This document shows, one piece after another, positions 43,250 to 52,532 of a stretch of 64,000 bases of DNA. A model generated the notes under the pieces. The model was given only the letters and a program-made list of their open reading frames with translations. It was not told the origin of the DNA and did not search any database. Positions within the stretch are counted from its first letter, which is position 1; each line of letters begins with the position of its first letter. Both the position numbers and the translations under genes were made by a program. Source of the stretch: Kaistia hirudinis (GTDB lineage Bacteria > Pseudomonadota > Alphaproteobacteria > Rhizobiales > Kaistiaceae); the NCBI RefSeq assembly GCF_014196455.1, contig NZ_JACIDS010000004.1, positions 186,001-250,000 of the forward strand, given 5' to 3'.

Positions 43250-45478
43250 CTATTCGACGAACACCGTCACCCGATCGGAACGGCCGGCCGAATCGACCAC
43301 CGACAGCGTAACAAATCCTGGCCCGTCCGGTTCCCAGCTTTCGGACCGCGCGAAGGGCGTCTGCGCGATCGGGGCGCCATTGGCGAACCATGTGAAGGGC
43401 GGCTTGCCGTTGCGGATCTTGATGACGAGCGGCGCCGGGTCGCCGGCCTTGATGCCGAGATCGACTTGGACGCCGTCCGGCGGGAAGGCGATCTCGGGAT
43501 TGTCGGGCGCCTTGCCGGCGAACATGCCGGGGCGGCGGAAATGTTTCAGCGGCGCGGGCAGGTCGCCATTCGACGCGATCAGCGCGCCGGCCGGCGCGGC
43601 GCGCAGCGGTGCGCGGCTGCCGCCGAGCCGGTCGAAGGCTTCGAACAGGATCGGCGCCGCCGTTCCGATGCCGGAAAGGCCCGGAACCGGTGCGCCATCG
43701 GCCCGGCCGGCCCAGACGCCGATCACGGTGCGGCCGTCGAAGCCGATCGACCAGGCGTCGCGATAGCCATAGGACGTGCCGGTCTTGTAGGCGATGCGGC
43801 CTGCCGCGCCGATGGTCGGCGGCGGCACGTCGGCAAGGATGTCGGCGACATACCAGGCTGCGAGCGGCTCCAGCATCGGCGCGCCTTCGCCAGTCGGCGC
43901 GCCCGGCGCCTCGGTGCCGTCATGCAGCGTGACGGGGCGTCCGCCCCGGGCGAGCGCGGCATAGACGCTGACGAGGTCGTCGAGCGTGATGCCGACGCCG
44001 CCGAGGCCGATGGCAAGGCCCGGCGCGGAGAGATCCGGCAGCTTCGGATTGGCCGCCGCGCGCTTCAGCCGAGCGACCAGCCGCGCCGGGCCGACCGCGT
44101 CGAGCACCTGCACGGCGGGGACATTGAGCGATTCCGTCAGCGCATCGTGGATCGTGACCGTGCCGCGATAGAACCCGTCGAAATTGACCGGGGCATAGCC
44201 GCCGAACGCCGTCGGCCGGTCCTCGATCAGGCTTTGCGGATGGGCGATGCCCTGCTCGAAGGCGAGGCCGTAGATGAGCGGCTTCAGCGTTGACCCGGGC
44301 GAGCGAATCGCGCGTGTCATGTCGACGAAGCCATTGCGGGCGCCGTCCATGAAATCGGCCGAGCCCACCGAGGCGAGGATCTCGCCCGTCAGATGATCGG
44401 CGACGACGATCGCCACCGAGGCCTTGGGGCCGATGGCACCGGCGCGGGCGACGGCCAGCTGTTCGAGCTTTCCCTGCAGCCGGCCATCGAGCGTCAGGCG
44501 GATGACAGGTTCGCTCGGATGGCTCTTGCGGGCGGCATCGCCGAGATGGGCGGCCAGCATGGGGAAGACCTTGCGCGCGGCCGGCACGCGCTCCGTCTTC
44601 GCCGATACGGCCGTCTCCGCGTCGAGCATCCCGGCCGAAACCAGGCGATCGAGCACGCGATTGCGCGCGGCCTCGGCCGCCTGCGGATTGCGGTCCGGGC
44701 GCCGCGCCTCCGGCGCCTGCGGCAGCGCGACGAGCAGGGCGGATTCGGCGACGGTCAGGCGGCGCGGCTCCTTGCCGAAATAGGCGAGTGACGCCGCGCG
44801 CACGCCTTCGAGATTGCCGCCATAGGGCGCGAGCTGGAGATAGAGATCGAGGATCGCGTCCTTGCCGAGACGGTCCTCAATCGCTCCAGCGAACACGACC
44901 TGGCGCAGCTTTTCCGGAAAGCCGCGCGTCGGCGCGCCCTCGAGCAGGCGTGCCACCTGCATGGTCAGCGTCGAACCGCCCGAGACGATATGGCCTGTCC
45001 GGGCGATCTGGCCGGCGGCGCGGGCGAGCGCCCGCCAGTCGACGCCGTGATGCTCGGCGAAGCGGCGGTCCTCATAGGCCTTCAGCATGGCGATGAAGGT
45101 CGGATCGACCTCTGCGAGCGTCACGGGAAGGCGCCAGCGCCCATCGGCGATCGTATAGGGCCGCAGCAGGTCGCCCTTGCGATCGACGATGATGGTCGAG
45201 GTCGCGACCTCCGCCGGTTGGGGGACGGCCGGCAGGGTTGCGCGCATGTCGTGCACGGCGCCGGAGAGGCCGGCATAGCCGAACCAGGCGAGCGTGGCGA
45301 CGGCGAGGCCGGCGATAGCGAGACGGCGCGGCCACCGTCCTTCTCCTCCCCCCTTGTGGGGGAGGTCGGGAGCGGGGAGTGCCGGGGAAGCGAGCGTCGC
45401 ATCTGGAGAGGGCGGAAGACTACCCCCCTCTCCAGCTCTCCCCCACAAGGGGGGAGAGGGCTCGTCGGAGCGCGTCAT
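43250..45478 (-). CDS. pbpC: Penicillin-binding protein 1C
   Basis: 742 aa from ATG 45478. After an odd Pro/Gly-rich N-tail (see repeat at 45343) comes one membrane anchor (RLAIAGLAVATLAWFGYAGL, about 50-70). Glycosyltransferase domain: EDRRFAEHHGVDW (catalytic Glu), SGGSTLTMQVARLL, KAILDLYLQLAPYGGNLEG-type region. Transpeptidase domain: SPGSTLKPL (Ser-x-x-Lys), ESLNVPA (SxN) and KTGTSYG. The C-terminal BiPBP_C domain ends SAGRSDRVTVFVE. It polymerises and crosslinks peptidoglycan in the periplasm. It starts seven nt after the alpha-2-macroglobulin stop, the classical A2M-pbpC pair. Confidence 0.93.
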   Translation of the reverse strand: MTRSDEPSPPLWGRAGEGGSLPPSPDATLASPALPAPDLPHKGGGEGRWPRRLAIAGLAVATLAWFGYAGLSGAVHDMRATLPAVPQPAEVATSTIIVDRKGDLLRPYTIADGRWRLPVTLAEVDPTFIAMLKAYEDRRFAEHHGVDWRALARAAGQIARTGHIVSGGSTLTMQVARLLEGAPTRGFPEKLRQVVFAGAIEDRLGKDAILDLYLQLAPYGGNLEGVRAASLAYFGKEPRRLTVAESALLVALPQAPEARRPDRNPQAAEAARNRVLDRLVSAGMLDAETAVSAKTERVPAARKVFPMLAAHLGDAARKSHPSEPVIRLTLDGRLQGKLEQLAVARAGAIGPKASVAIVVADHLTGEILASVGSADFMDGARNGFVDMTRAIRSPGSTLKPLIYGLAFEQGIAHPQSLIEDRPTAFGGYAPVNFDGFYRGTVTIHDALTESLNVPAVQVLDAVGPARLVARLKRAAANPKLPDLSAPGLAIGLGGVGITLDDLVSVYAALARGGRPVTLHDGTEAPGAPTGEGAPMLEPLAAWYVADILADVPPPTIGAAGRIAYKTGTSYGYRDAWSIGFDGRTVIGVWAGRADGAPVPGLSGIGTAAPILFEAFDRLGGSRAPLRAAPAGALIASNGDLPAPLKHFRRPGMFAGKAPDNPEIAFPPDGVQVDLGIKAGDPAPLVIKIRNGKPPFTWFANGAPIAQTPFARSESWEPDGPGFVTLSVVDSAGRSDRVTVFVE
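45343..45459. repeat. Palindromic repeat inside the 5' coding region of pbpC
   Basis: CTCCCCCCTTGTGGGGGAG (about 45346-45364) recurs inverted as CTCCCCCACAAGGGGGGAG (about 45438-45456). The element spans about 117 bp (39 codons) and encodes residues 7-45 of PBP1C, SPPLWGRAGEGG through LPHKGGGEGR, which do not belong to the family. Repeats of this composition are normally intergenic in alphaproteobacteria, so this looks like an in-frame insertion or a start placed within a former intergenic repeat. Confidence 0.7.
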
Positions 45479-45485
45479 CGGCGCC

Positions 45486-48400
45486 TCACTTCGTCGTCGT
45501 CGGCCCGACGATCTCGACCGAGCCCGTATCGGTATGGGCCTGGCGGTCGGGGTCGTACATGTCCTCGACGATCGCCGCAGGGTGCACGAACTTGCCGGGC
45601 GACACGGCCCGCACGCCATAGGCGACCGAGAACTCGACCGGATCGCTTGACGAGCGCGTCAGCGCGGCGACGAAGCGGTCCGTCCGCGCCTCGGTATGCG
45701 CCACGCTGCGCTCGACCGAGAGCCAGCCATAGCTCGACGTGTCGCCGGAGGACGAGATGTTCGGGTTCTCGATCTCGAAGCCGGCCGGCAGCGGGTCGAC
45801 CACGAGGAGACGCCCGAAACGCGCCTCGCTCGCCGTCACCTTGAGCACGACCACGAGGCGGTCGTTCTGCGCGACCGTCGCGGGATCGGCCTCGGTGCCG
45901 TCCGTCGTGAAGTAGCGCCGCTCGATGGTGAAGCCGTCGCCGCCGGCGGGCTCGGGATCGAGCGGAATGCCGGTCAGCGTCAGCGCCGCGTCGAGCGGGA
46001 TGTCGGAGATGTTCTCGACGACCAGCGGGCGCTCGTCGACATCGCTGCCGAGGAGCTTGCGATAGAGCGGCACCGCAGCCTTGTTGCCGTCGACATCGAC
46101 CGTCGCCTTTTCGAGATCCTTCATCAGCGAGGCCGCCGCCATCAGCATCCAGCCCTGCTCCTGGGTGGAGATGAAACGGCGGAGGTCGCGGGTCGAGACG
46201 ATCTCGTCGACCAGCGCCTTGCGGTCGATGGCGGAATCATTGCTCTCCGCCACCAGCGTGAGCACGGCGGCCTGATCGCGCAGGAACGAGCCGTAATCCT
46301 CGCGATGCGACGCCGTCGGCCCATAGCCGGCGCGGACATTCTCGACGGCCACCTTGAAGACATTGGCCGCGCGCGCCTTGTCGCCATAGAGGGCGAGGGC
46401 CGCGCCGATCTGCGCCTGCGCCAGCGGGGTGGCGAAATTGGCGAGCTTGGTCTCCGCGTAATAGCGCAGGTCGCCGATCGCCGCCTTGCCGTTCGCCGCC
46501 AGCACATAGAGCGCATAGGCGATCGCCTCGCCGCCCTTGTCGAAGTCCTGGGCGTAGCCGACCCGGTTCGAGAGGTTGTCGATGGCATTGCCGAAGGCAA
46601 CCTCGGGAACCTGATAGCCGGCGGCCTTGGCCCGCGTCAGGAAGTCCGTGACATAGGCGTCGAGCCACAGATCGTCATAGCCCGGCCCCCAGAGGCCGAA
46701 GGACCCGGCGCTCGACTGGTTGTCGAGCACGCGGCCGATGGCGCCCTGGATGCGTTCGCGGATCTCGCTGTCCTGCGCGAGGCCGATCGTCGCCGCCACC
46801 TGGTTGAGATAGAGCAGCGGCATCGCCTTGGACGTCGTCTGCTCGGTGCAGCCATAGGGATAGCGGTCGAGCGAGGCGAGGATCGCCGCGACGTCGAGCC
46901 GTGCCGAACCGCCGACGCCGAGCGTCGCGCTCGTCGTCTGCGGCTTGAACTCGGCGAAGGCGCCCTTGTCGACGGTGAGCTTCGCCCCCGGCGCGAGCGT
47001 GATCAGCGAGCGGCGCGAGACCGGCTGGCCGGCAGGGCGGATGCCCAGCATGTAGCTGCGCCCGAAGCTTTCGCCATTCGGTCCGGCGAGGCTGACATTG
47101 ATCTGGTGATCGCCGATATCGCGGGCCGTGATCGGCAGCGCCAGCGTGGCGCGGCCCTCCTTCTCGAGGCGCACGCCGCGGTCGGCATCGCCGGGATCCA
47201 TGACGAGGCCCGGCGCGTCGATCGCGAGGCGATAATCGCCGGCCTCGCCCTCGACATTGTTGATCTCGACGAGGATGCGGCTCGTATCGTCCGGTGTCAT
47301 GAAGCGCGGCAGGCTCGCCATCACCACGACCGGATCGCGGATGATCACGTCCTTCTCGGCATGGCCGACGCCATCCTTGGTCCAGGCCATGGCCATGATC
47401 CGGACGGAACCGTTGAAGTCGGGCACGTCGAAGGTGATCACGGTCTTGCCGTCGGCGCCGACCTTCACCACGCCCGAATAATAGGCGATCAGCTTCTCGG
47501 TCGGCGGCGGTGCCTTGAGGCCCGCCGGTCCGCCGTCGCCGCCCGAGCGCAGCTTGCCCGGAACGCCCTGCATGCGGTCAATCAGCTGGCCATAGAGGTC
47601 GCGGATCTCCATGCCGAGGCGGCGCTGGCTGAAATACCATTCGTCGGGCGCCGGCGTCTTGAAGCCGGTGAGATTGAGAATGCCGACATCAACGGCCGCC
47701 ACGGTGACATAGGCGTCGGTTCCGGCCGGGACATTGGCGAGCGTGACCGGGATCGTCAGCGGCCCGCGCGGTCGGATCTGGTCCTCCGTGCCGAGCTCGA
47801 CGGCGATCTTGCGATCACCCGGATCGACGGGGACCCAGGCGAGGCCGAGCGCGCGCGAGGGCATGCGCTTCGCCTCGATGTCCATCGGGCGGAACAGCGT
47901 CGCCGTCACATAGGCGCCCGGACCCCAGCTTGCCGTCACGGGAAGATCGACCACGGTCCCGCCAGCGGGCACCGCGACGGTCTTCATGTCGATCACGCGG
48001 TCGTCGATCACCATGATCTGCGCGATGCCGGCAAAGCGTGGATCGAGGCGGAACTTGGCGGTCTCGCCGACCTTATAGCCGGGCTTGTCGAGCGACACGG
48101 AGAGCACGTCAGGCGTATCGGACTTCGCCGAGGTGTCGACATACCAGCCCGCGTCGAATTCGACCGACGAGGAGGTCTCGCTGTCGCCAGCCAGCGCGAC
48201 CGTCAGGCGATAATGGCCCCAGTCGACCTTGGCCGAGACCGGCGTGCCCTTGTCGGCGGCGATGTCCACCGTGCCATTGGCGACGCGCGTCGCCGTGGTG
48301 ATCGGCTCATATTTCCAGGCGCCGTCGCGGCGGTACCATTGATAGTTGGTCTCGAGCCGCTCGATGGTCCAGCTGACGCCCTCTGCCGCCATGCGCGCGC

Positions 48401-50984
48401 CGTCCTCGCCGACCGCGATCAAGTCGAAATCGGCGGCGGAGCCCTCGGCGACGGTCCCGTCCTCGAAGCCGGCCTTGATGCCGAGATGCGGGCCGGCCGG
48501 GATGACCGGCAGGTTCAGCCGCCGCTCGACGGCGCGGCCATTGGTGTCCGTGACGCGGACCACGATCTGGCCGTCGAACAGCTTGGTCGTCGCCGGCAGT
48601 TCCGGCACGGTCGCATTCAGCGTGGCGTGGCCGTCGTCATCCGTGATCGTGCTGTCGCCGAGCGAATCGCGCACAGTCTCGACCGGATCGTCGGTGAGGC
48701 CGAAGACGTAGCCGGGGAAGTCCTTCATCGCGTTGGTCGGCGTGGCGATGAAGTCGCCATTCACGCCGAGGCCGATCGCCTTGGCGCCGTAGAGATATTT
48801 CGCCGTCAGCTCGATCGGAAAGCTCTCGCCGGAGGTCAGGCGGGCTGCCGTCGTTGACAGGTCGAAGGCGATGCGCTCGGGTTCGAAATCATCGACGAGC
48901 GTCGAGACCTCGGTCAGCGCCGCGCCATCGGGATCGGCGTAGAGCGCGAAGCGCCAGGCGCCGCGCTGCGCCTCGTCGGGCACGCGCATGTCATAGCTGT
49001 AGCCGCCGGCGCCCTGGTCCTCGAGCTTGACGCTCAGGAACTGCACGCCGTCCGGCCGGTCGACGACCAGCGTCAGCGGCAGGCCGGTGACGGCCTTCGC
49101 CTGCGAGTCGCGCAGCAGCGCGGTCAGGTGCACCGTCTCGCCGGGGCGGTAGATGCCCCGTTCCGTGGTCAGGAAGGTGTCGAGCTTGCCCGGTGCCGGG
49201 CGCCCGTCTACGCCGCGGTCCGTCAGGTCGAAGGCGGTCTTCTTCAGGTCGAGGAAGGCATAGTCGCCGGCCGCCGTCTCGGCGACGAGGAGTTGCGGCG
49301 ACATGCCGCCTTCGCCGCGGGCGAGGCCGGGCTCGAAGCGGACATAGCCGTCGGCATTGGTCTTCGCCTCGCCGAGCACCTCGTCATTGGTGGCGACGAG
49401 CTTGACCTTGACGCCGGCGAGCGCCTCGGCCGAGCCGAGCGAGCGGATCACCGCATGGATGCCGTCATTGCCGGTGAGGGCGGAGATGCCGAGGTCGGAG
49501 ACGATGAACCACTGCGTCGCGAGGTCGCCGTAATACTCGGTGTCGTTGGTCTTCGCCCGCGCCGTGATGACATAGACGCCCGGCTCGACCTTGCTCAGCG
49601 CCTCGCCGATCGGGATCGCGGTCGTCACGATCTCGTTCGGCTTGCCGCTGACCTCGATCTCGCCCTTCCAGATCGACTGGCCGGACTGGCTGGCGATCTG
49701 GCCGGCGGAATAGCTGTCGAGCTGGCGCAGGAACGTGCCGTCGCGCACGGCTACGGCGATCGAGCGGTCGCCGATCCGGTAGACCTCGGCCTGGATGAGC
49801 GGGGCGTTGACGCTCTCGATCGGGATCGACGCGCCCTGGCCTGCGGGCAGCACATAGGCGTTGCCCGCGAAGCCGGCCCAGGGGGCGCGGTCGCGGACAT
49901 AGCTCGTGATCTCGGCGCTCTGGGCGAGCGTCTCGCCCGCGGCCGACGGCAGGCCGGCGCGGACGCGGACCGTGTAGCGCTGGCCGTGCTTGAGCCCGTC
50001 GACGCAGATCTGGTTGTCCTGCGGTTCGATCGCGAAGCCGCTGCCACCCTCGACGACGACGAAATCGGTCAGCGTGGGATCGGAAACCGGAAGTGCCTCG
50101 GAGAAGACGAGGCACATGCGCGGCGTCTCGGAATCGGCGTCGACCGTGTTCGAGACGACGCGGAAGCCGTGCTGGGCCAAAGCCTTGTCGAGCGCGGCCC
50201 GCAGCTCCGGATCGTCGCGATAGGTCAGCGCCAGACGCCAGGTCTTGATCGCTTCCTTCCACATGTCGCGGCGGCCGAGCGCCTCGGCGAGAAGGCCGAG
50301 CGTCACCGCCTGGTCGCGGGCGCCCTCGATGCGGAGATAGGCGTTGATCGCCGCCGAGGATGCCTCGGACGGCAGGTCGCGCTTCTCGCTGTCGTCGGCC
50401 GGCTTCACCTTGAGCAGCAGGGCGGCGAAGTCGCGCCAGTCGGCGGGATCCTCCGGCGCGATGCCGAGAAGGGCGCCGAGTGCGTGCGAGGCCGTTACCA
50501 CCTTGCCGTCCTTGCGGGCCCGGTCGACCTCCGCACGGATCGCCGCATAGCCCATGCCATCGGTCGGATATTCGCCCGCCAGGCTCCCAACCTGGCGCCG
50601 CGCCTCGTCGAACGGCGTCGGGCCGAGGAAGGAGAGCTCGTCGGTGCGCTTGTCGGCGAGGGTCTTGTCGAAGCCCTTCAGGGTAATGACGCGGCCGGCC
50701 ATGGCGCCGGGCGCCACCGACAACGCGCCGAAATCGCTCTTCAGGAAGCACCAGCGCGCTTTCACATTGTAGGTGAAGGCGTGGCAGGACTTGTCGGCGA
50801 GGCAGGCGCTGGCGCAGGCCTTCTGCTCGACATCCTTCACGGTCTGGTAGTCGAAGCCGGCATAATCGGCGTCGCGGCTTGTGATCACGCTCCGCTGGCC
50901 GTCGGCCGCGGCCGCTCCGGAAAGACCCGCGAACGCGGCAAGAAAGCCGAAGGCGAGCCCGGCGAGCACAGTCTTGCGAAACAT
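45486..50984 (-). CDS. Alpha-2-macroglobulin-family protein with PAN/Apple domain
   Basis: 1832 aa from ATG 50984 (GAGAGG upstream). Signal peptide about 1-27 (FRKTVLAGLAFGFLAAFAGLSGAAA). An Apple/PAN-like module follows at about 35-90 (VEQKACASACLADKSCHAFTYNVKARWCFLKS). MG domains and bait-like region follow, then the thioester motif GCTEQ with Cys1379 and the alpha-alpha barrel (YLNQVAATIGLAQD, YPYGC). C-terminal domain VEFSVAYGVRAVSPGKFVHPAAIVEDMYDP. Bacterial A2Ms trap proteases in the periplasm via the thioester and pair with PBP1C to repair the wall after attack. Upstream of pbpC by seven nt. A CRP-like site lies 140 nt upstream. Confidence 0.92.
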   Translation of the reverse strand: MFRKTVLAGLAFGFLAAFAGLSGAAAADGQRSVITSRDADYAGFDYQTVKDVEQKACASACLADKSCHAFTYNVKARWCFLKSDFGALSVAPGAMAGRVITLKGFDKTLADKRTDELSFLGPTPFDEARRQVGSLAGEYPTDGMGYAAIRAEVDRARKDGKVVTASHALGALLGIAPEDPADWRDFAALLLKVKPADDSEKRDLPSEASSAAINAYLRIEGARDQAVTLGLLAEALGRRDMWKEAIKTWRLALTYRDDPELRAALDKALAQHGFRVVSNTVDADSETPRMCLVFSEALPVSDPTLTDFVVVEGGSGFAIEPQDNQICVDGLKHGQRYTVRVRAGLPSAAGETLAQSAEITSYVRDRAPWAGFAGNAYVLPAGQGASIPIESVNAPLIQAEVYRIGDRSIAVAVRDGTFLRQLDSYSAGQIASQSGQSIWKGEIEVSGKPNEIVTTAIPIGEALSKVEPGVYVITARAKTNDTEYYGDLATQWFIVSDLGISALTGNDGIHAVIRSLGSAEALAGVKVKLVATNDEVLGEAKTNADGYVRFEPGLARGEGGMSPQLLVAETAAGDYAFLDLKKTAFDLTDRGVDGRPAPGKLDTFLTTERGIYRPGETVHLTALLRDSQAKAVTGLPLTLVVDRPDGVQFLSVKLEDQGAGGYSYDMRVPDEAQRGAWRFALYADPDGAALTEVSTLVDDFEPERIAFDLSTTAARLTSGESFPIELTAKYLYGAKAIGLGVNGDFIATPTNAMKDFPGYVFGLTDDPVETVRDSLGDSTITDDDGHATLNATVPELPATTKLFDGQIVVRVTDTNGRAVERRLNLPVIPAGPHLGIKAGFEDGTVAEGSAADFDLIAVGEDGARMAAEGVSWTIERLETNYQWYRRDGAWKYEPITTATRVANGTVDIAADKGTPVSAKVDWGHYRLTVALAGDSETSSSVEFDAGWYVDTSAKSDTPDVLSVSLDKPGYKVGETAKFRLDPRFAGIAQIMVIDDRVIDMKTVAVPAGGTVVDLPVTASWGPGAYVTATLFRPMDIEAKRMPSRALGLAWVPVDPGDRKIAVELGTEDQIRPRGPLTIPVTLANVPAGTDAYVTVAAVDVGILNLTGFKTPAPDEWYFSQRRLGMEIRDLYGQLIDRMQGVPGKLRSGGDGGPAGLKAPPPTEKLIAYYSGVVKVGADGKTVITFDVPDFNGSVRIMAMAWTKDGVGHAEKDVIIRDPVVVMASLPRFMTPDDTSRILVEINNVEGEAGDYRLAIDAPGLVMDPGDADRGVRLEKEGRATLALPITARDIGDHQINVSLAGPNGESFGRSYMLGIRPAGQPVSRRSLITLAPGAKLTVDKGAFAEFKPQTTSATLGVGGSARLDVAAILASLDRYPYGCTEQTTSKAMPLLYLNQVAATIGLAQDSEIRERIQGAIGRVLDNQSSAGSFGLWGPGYDDLWLDAYVTDFLTRAKAAGYQVPEVAFGNAIDNLSNRVGYAQDFDKGGEAIAYALYVLAANGKAAIGDLRYYAETKLANFATPLAQAQIGAALALYGDKARAANVFKVAVENVRAGYGPTASHREDYGSFLRDQAAVLTLVAESNDSAIDRKALVDEIVSTRDLRRFISTQEQGWMLMAAASLMKDLEKATVDVDGNKAAVPLYRKLLGSDVDERPLVVENISDIPLDAALTLTGIPLDPEPAGGDGFTIERRYFTTDGTEADPATVAQNDRLVVVLKVTASEARFGRLLVVDPLPAGFEIENPNISSSGDTSSYGWLSVERSVAHTEARTDRFVAALTRSSSDPVEFSVAYGVRAVSPGKFVHPAAIVEDMYDPDRQAHTDTGSVEIVGPTTTK

Positions 50985-51123
50985 GATCCTCTCCCGTGAC
51001 GAGACGCCACTTGATGGCGCGCAGTCTACGTCCACCGCAGAGCGGGGTAAAGGCGGGCAGAGAACTGTAAATTATTTGTAAGTAATTGTTTTAGTTCGAT
51101 AAATTTCCCGGTCGCACACAGCC

Positions 51124-51139
51124 TGTGACATGCATCACA
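51124..51139. promoter_or_regulatory. CRP-like site TGTGACATGCATCACA
   Basis: Exact TGTGA-n6-TCACA, the canonical CRP/FNR-superfamily cAMP-receptor consensus, also a full palindrome through the centre (CATGCA is TGCATG reversed in complement). It lies 140-155 nt upstream of the A2M start and 17 nt after the stop of the flavoprotein gene. The stretch between it and the A2M gene is AT-rich (51065-51110), as expected for a promoter. Confidence 0.55.
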
Positions 51140-51155
51140 GATTGCAGCGGCCGGA

Positions 51156-52532
51156 TTATTCGAGCGGCTTGAGCTCGCCGACCACGGTCGGCAGCAGCTC
51201 CGACACGTTCGGATGGATCGGCACCGAGCGCTGCAGGACGCTGGCCGGCGCCTTGGCATAGATCAGGTCGAGGATGCCGTGCACGACCTCGTCGCCGCCG
51301 ACGCCGAGGATCGATGCACCGAGGAATTGCTGCGTCTTCGCGTCGACCAGGATCTTGATGAAGCCCTGCGTGTCGCCCTTCTCGATCGCGCGGGAGACGC
51401 GGGTCATCGGCCGCATGCCGATGAGCGCCTTGCGGCCGGAGGCGCGCACCGCCTTCTCGCTCATGCCGACGCGGCCGAGCGGCGGATCGATATAGAGCGC
51501 GTAGCATTCGGTCCGGTCGGAGACGCGGCGCGGATCGTCGTCGAGCAGATTGGCGGCGACGATCTCGAAGTCGTTGTAGGCGGTGTGGGTGAAGGCGCCG
51601 CGGCCATTGCAGTCGCCGAGCGCCCAGATGCCCGGGACATTGGTGCGGAGCTGGTCGTCGACGATGATGTAGCCGCGCGGGTCGACCGCGACGCCGGCAG
51701 CCTCGAGGCCGAGATCATCCGTATTCGGACGGCGGCCGACGGCCAGCAGCACATGCGATCCGATCACCTCGCGCTCGCCGGAGGTGCAGTCGACGCCGAC
51801 GGCGATGCCGTCCGGATGCGGCGCGAAATGGATGCACTCGGCATCGAGCCTGAGCTTGATCCCCTCATTGAGCAGGATGCCCTCGACGGCCTTCGAGACG
51901 TCCTCGTCCTCGCGCCCGATCAGCCGCGAGCCTTTCTCCACGATGGTCACCTCGCAGCCGAAGCGGCGGAACATCTGGCCGAATTCGAGCCCGATATAGC
52001 TGCCGCCGACCACGACGAGATGGCGTGGCAGGACGTCCAGCCCGAGAATGCCGGTGTTGGTCAGGACCTCGACTTTGTCGAGGCCGGGCATTGGCGGGAA
52101 GGCCGCGCGCCCGCCGACATTGAGGAAGATCTGCGGCGCTTCCAGAAGCTGCTCGCCGACGCTGATCGTCGTCGGCGACGTGAAGCGGGCGTGGCCGCGG
52201 AAGACCGTGCAGCCGTCCATGCCGCCCAGCCACCCCTCGATGCCGCGGCGCGAATTGGAGACGACGCCGTCCTTGCGTGCCTTCACCCGGGCGAGGTCGA
52301 CGGCGACATTGCCGGCTGAAAAGCCGAAATCCTCGCCGCGCCGGGCGAGATGGGCGGCCTGCGCGCTCGCCACCATGGTCTTGGTCGGCGTGCAGCCCGT
52401 GTTGACGCAGGTTCCGCCGAAGAGATGGCGCTCGACGACCGCCACCTTCCGGCCGGCGGCGGTCAGTCGTCCGGCGAGCGCGGGGCCGGCCTGGCCGGCG
52501 CCGACGATGATCGCATCGAAGCGCTGCGTCAT
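51156..52532 (-). CDS. Pyridine nucleotide-disulfide oxidoreductase (mercuric reductase-like)
   Basis: 458 aa from ATG 52532. FAD-binding AIIVGAGQAGPALAGRL (about 6-22), redox-active disulfide GGTCVNTGCTPTKTM (Cys pair five apart), NAD(P) motif VVVGGSYIGLEFGQMF, second FAD motif IWALGDCNGRGAFTHTAYND, and dimerisation domain with the acid/base HPNVSELLP. No N-terminal HMA domain and no vicinal C-terminal Cys pair, so real mercury reduction is unlikely; many such proteins are annotated as general FAD-dependent disulfide reductases. It overlaps the DUF4126 gene by four bases. Confidence 0.9.
   Translation of the reverse strand: MTQRFDAIIVGAGQAGPALAGRLTAAGRKVAVVERHLFGGTCVNTGCTPTKTMVASAQAAHLARRGEDFGFSAGNVAVDLARVKARKDGVVSNSRRGIEGWLGGMDGCTVFRGHARFTSPTTISVGEQLLEAPQIFLNVGGRAAFPPMPGLDKVEVLTNTGILGLDVLPRHLVVVGGSYIGLEFGQMFRRFGCEVTIVEKGSRLIGREDEDVSKAVEGILLNEGIKLRLDAECIHFAPHPDGIAVGVDCTSGEREVIGSHVLLAVGRRPNTDDLGLEAAGVAVDPRGYIIVDDQLRTNVPGIWALGDCNGRGAFTHTAYNDFEIVAANLLDDDPRRVSDRTECYALYIDPPLGRVGMSEKAVRASGRKALIGMRPMTRVSRAIEKGDTQGFIKILVDAKTQQFLGASILGVGGDEVVHGILDLIYAKAPASVLQRSVPIHPNVSELLPTVVGELKPLE

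Noticed and set aside
45696-48857. Plus-strand open frame of more than 1000 codons opposite the alpha-2-macroglobulin gene
   Set aside because: Composition is dominated by Arg, His, Asp and Ala typical of antisense shadow in high-GC DNA, while the minus strand has clear A2M motifs.
49128-50999. Second long plus-strand frame opposite the A2M gene
   Set aside because: Same antisense composition and no start signal; the minus strand carries the signal peptide and Apple-like module here.
51156-52532. Mercury resistance (merA)
   Set aside because: No mer neighbours, no HMA domain and no C-terminal vicinal cysteines; a general flavoprotein disulfide reductase fits better.
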